Assembly (NCBI GenBank): GCA_003231675.1
Contig: QIJB01000102.1
Coordinates: forward strand, 1-5,303
Source: Candidatus Campbelliibacteriota bacterium
GTDB lineage: Bacteria; Patescibacteriota; Minisyncoccia; UBA9983
Length of the DNA stretch: 5,303 bases
Direction of reading: 5' to 3'
Position numbers and translations under genes: made by a program. A model generated the notes under the pieces. It worked only from the letters and a program-made list of their open reading frames with translations, had not been told where the DNA came from and ran no database searches. This document shows positions 4,963 to 5,303 of the stretch, piece after piece (the first letter of the stretch is position 1; each line of letters starts with the position of its first letter).

Positions 4963-5303
4963 ATGAAAAATATGCCAGAGCAAAAAAACATTTTTCCGAA
5001 AACTGAGATTAAACGCCATGGAGAAACCGAAAAATATGCCATCTCCGAAAAATTTACAAATGATTTCGTCGTTTCGTCTTATCATAAAGACAAATCTTTC
5101 TTAGTGGCGGATGGTAATAGGCGAGATGACAGGGAGAGCGTCAAAAGGCACGTTGAAAACGGAGATTATTTCGGGACACTCGCGACTGTTTTGGATTTAA
5201 CCGGCGAGATAATGTCCATAGTGGATCAAAATGTTGCGGAGATGAGAAAAGACATAGAGGAGATAAACTCAGTCAATAAGCGGAATCGCGAAAAAATGGA
5301 ATC
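4963..5303 (+). CDS. Unrecognised protein, N-terminal part, runs off the window
   Basis: An open frame of 113 complete codons runs from ATG at 4963 to the window edge without a stop, in the same direction as radC and 51 bases behind it. The product begins MKNMPEQKNIFPKTEIKRHG, has no signal peptide or cysteine, and is strongly charged. From about residue 85 (EIMSIVDQNVAEMRKDIEEIN...) hydrophobic residues recur every three to four positions among acidic and basic ones, suggesting a coiled coil. I recognise no family. No SD precedes either ATG (4963 or 4972). TAAAAT (4953-4958) ends four bases before the first ATG, so leaderless initiation at either is possible, but no good -35 is visible and read-through from radC is an alternative. 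The start is therefore uncertain. Confidence 0.65.
   Translation, partial: MKNMPEQKNIFPKTEIKRHGETEKYAISEKFTNDFVVSSYHKDKSFLVADGNRRDDRESVKRHVENGDYFGTLATVLDLTGEIMSIVDQNVAEMRKDIEEINSVNKRNREKME

Overview
This window looks like part of a small-genome bacterial chromosome, most plausibly a Candidate Phyla Radiation (Patescibacteria, Parcubacteria-like) lineage. That placement is an inference. It rests on the SecA sequence (a charged insertion before the KREAY-like block, a very short helical scaffold segment, a SEC-C motif of the form CPCGAKKPDGTP...CHGK), on tightly packed single genes, and on two genes whose promoters sit so close to the ATG that their mRNAs should be leaderless. TGA is used as a stop (end of the glycosidase gene), so the UGA=Gly code of some CPR groups is not in use here.

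Layout. Bases 1-2091 hold the 3' three quarters or more of secA (+). The last 58 bases of secA are repeated exactly 101 bases downstream (2134-2191). Next comes a 55-residue gene on the minus strand (2234-2401) with its own promoter, Shine-Dalgarno (SD) sequence and terminator. Bases 2521-3801 encode a six-hairpin glycosidase-like protein (+). A second minus-strand mini-gene follows (54 residues, 3862-4026), again with its own promoter, SD and terminator. radC (+) lies at 4177-4911. The window ends inside an unrecognised gene starting near 4963 (+).

The most interesting feature is that the two mini-genes look like paralogues. They share M-x(3)-R-F-x(2)-I-L near the start, then E-x-I-x(3)-W-x(2)-R, then [LM]-[TS]-E-E. 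They sit in the same arrangement: convergent with the preceding plus-strand gene and divergent from the next one. In each, early codons form a perfect palindrome followed by a T-run on the plus strand, which is an intrinsic terminator for the opposing plus-strand gene. Conversely, the mini-gene's own terminator lies just beside the stop codon of the plus-strand gene, or of its duplicated tail. Each locus therefore appears to be a compact module: a tiny protein gene that also carries the 3' end of its neighbour, with overlapping convergent transcripts. I cannot name the protein family.

The main plus-strand genes are not an obvious pathway. SecA drives protein export, the glycosidase-like protein probably acts on an alpha-glucan or oligosaccharide, and RadC is a JAMM-fold protein of unsettled function. 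They look like independent single-gene transcription units separated by the mini-gene modules.
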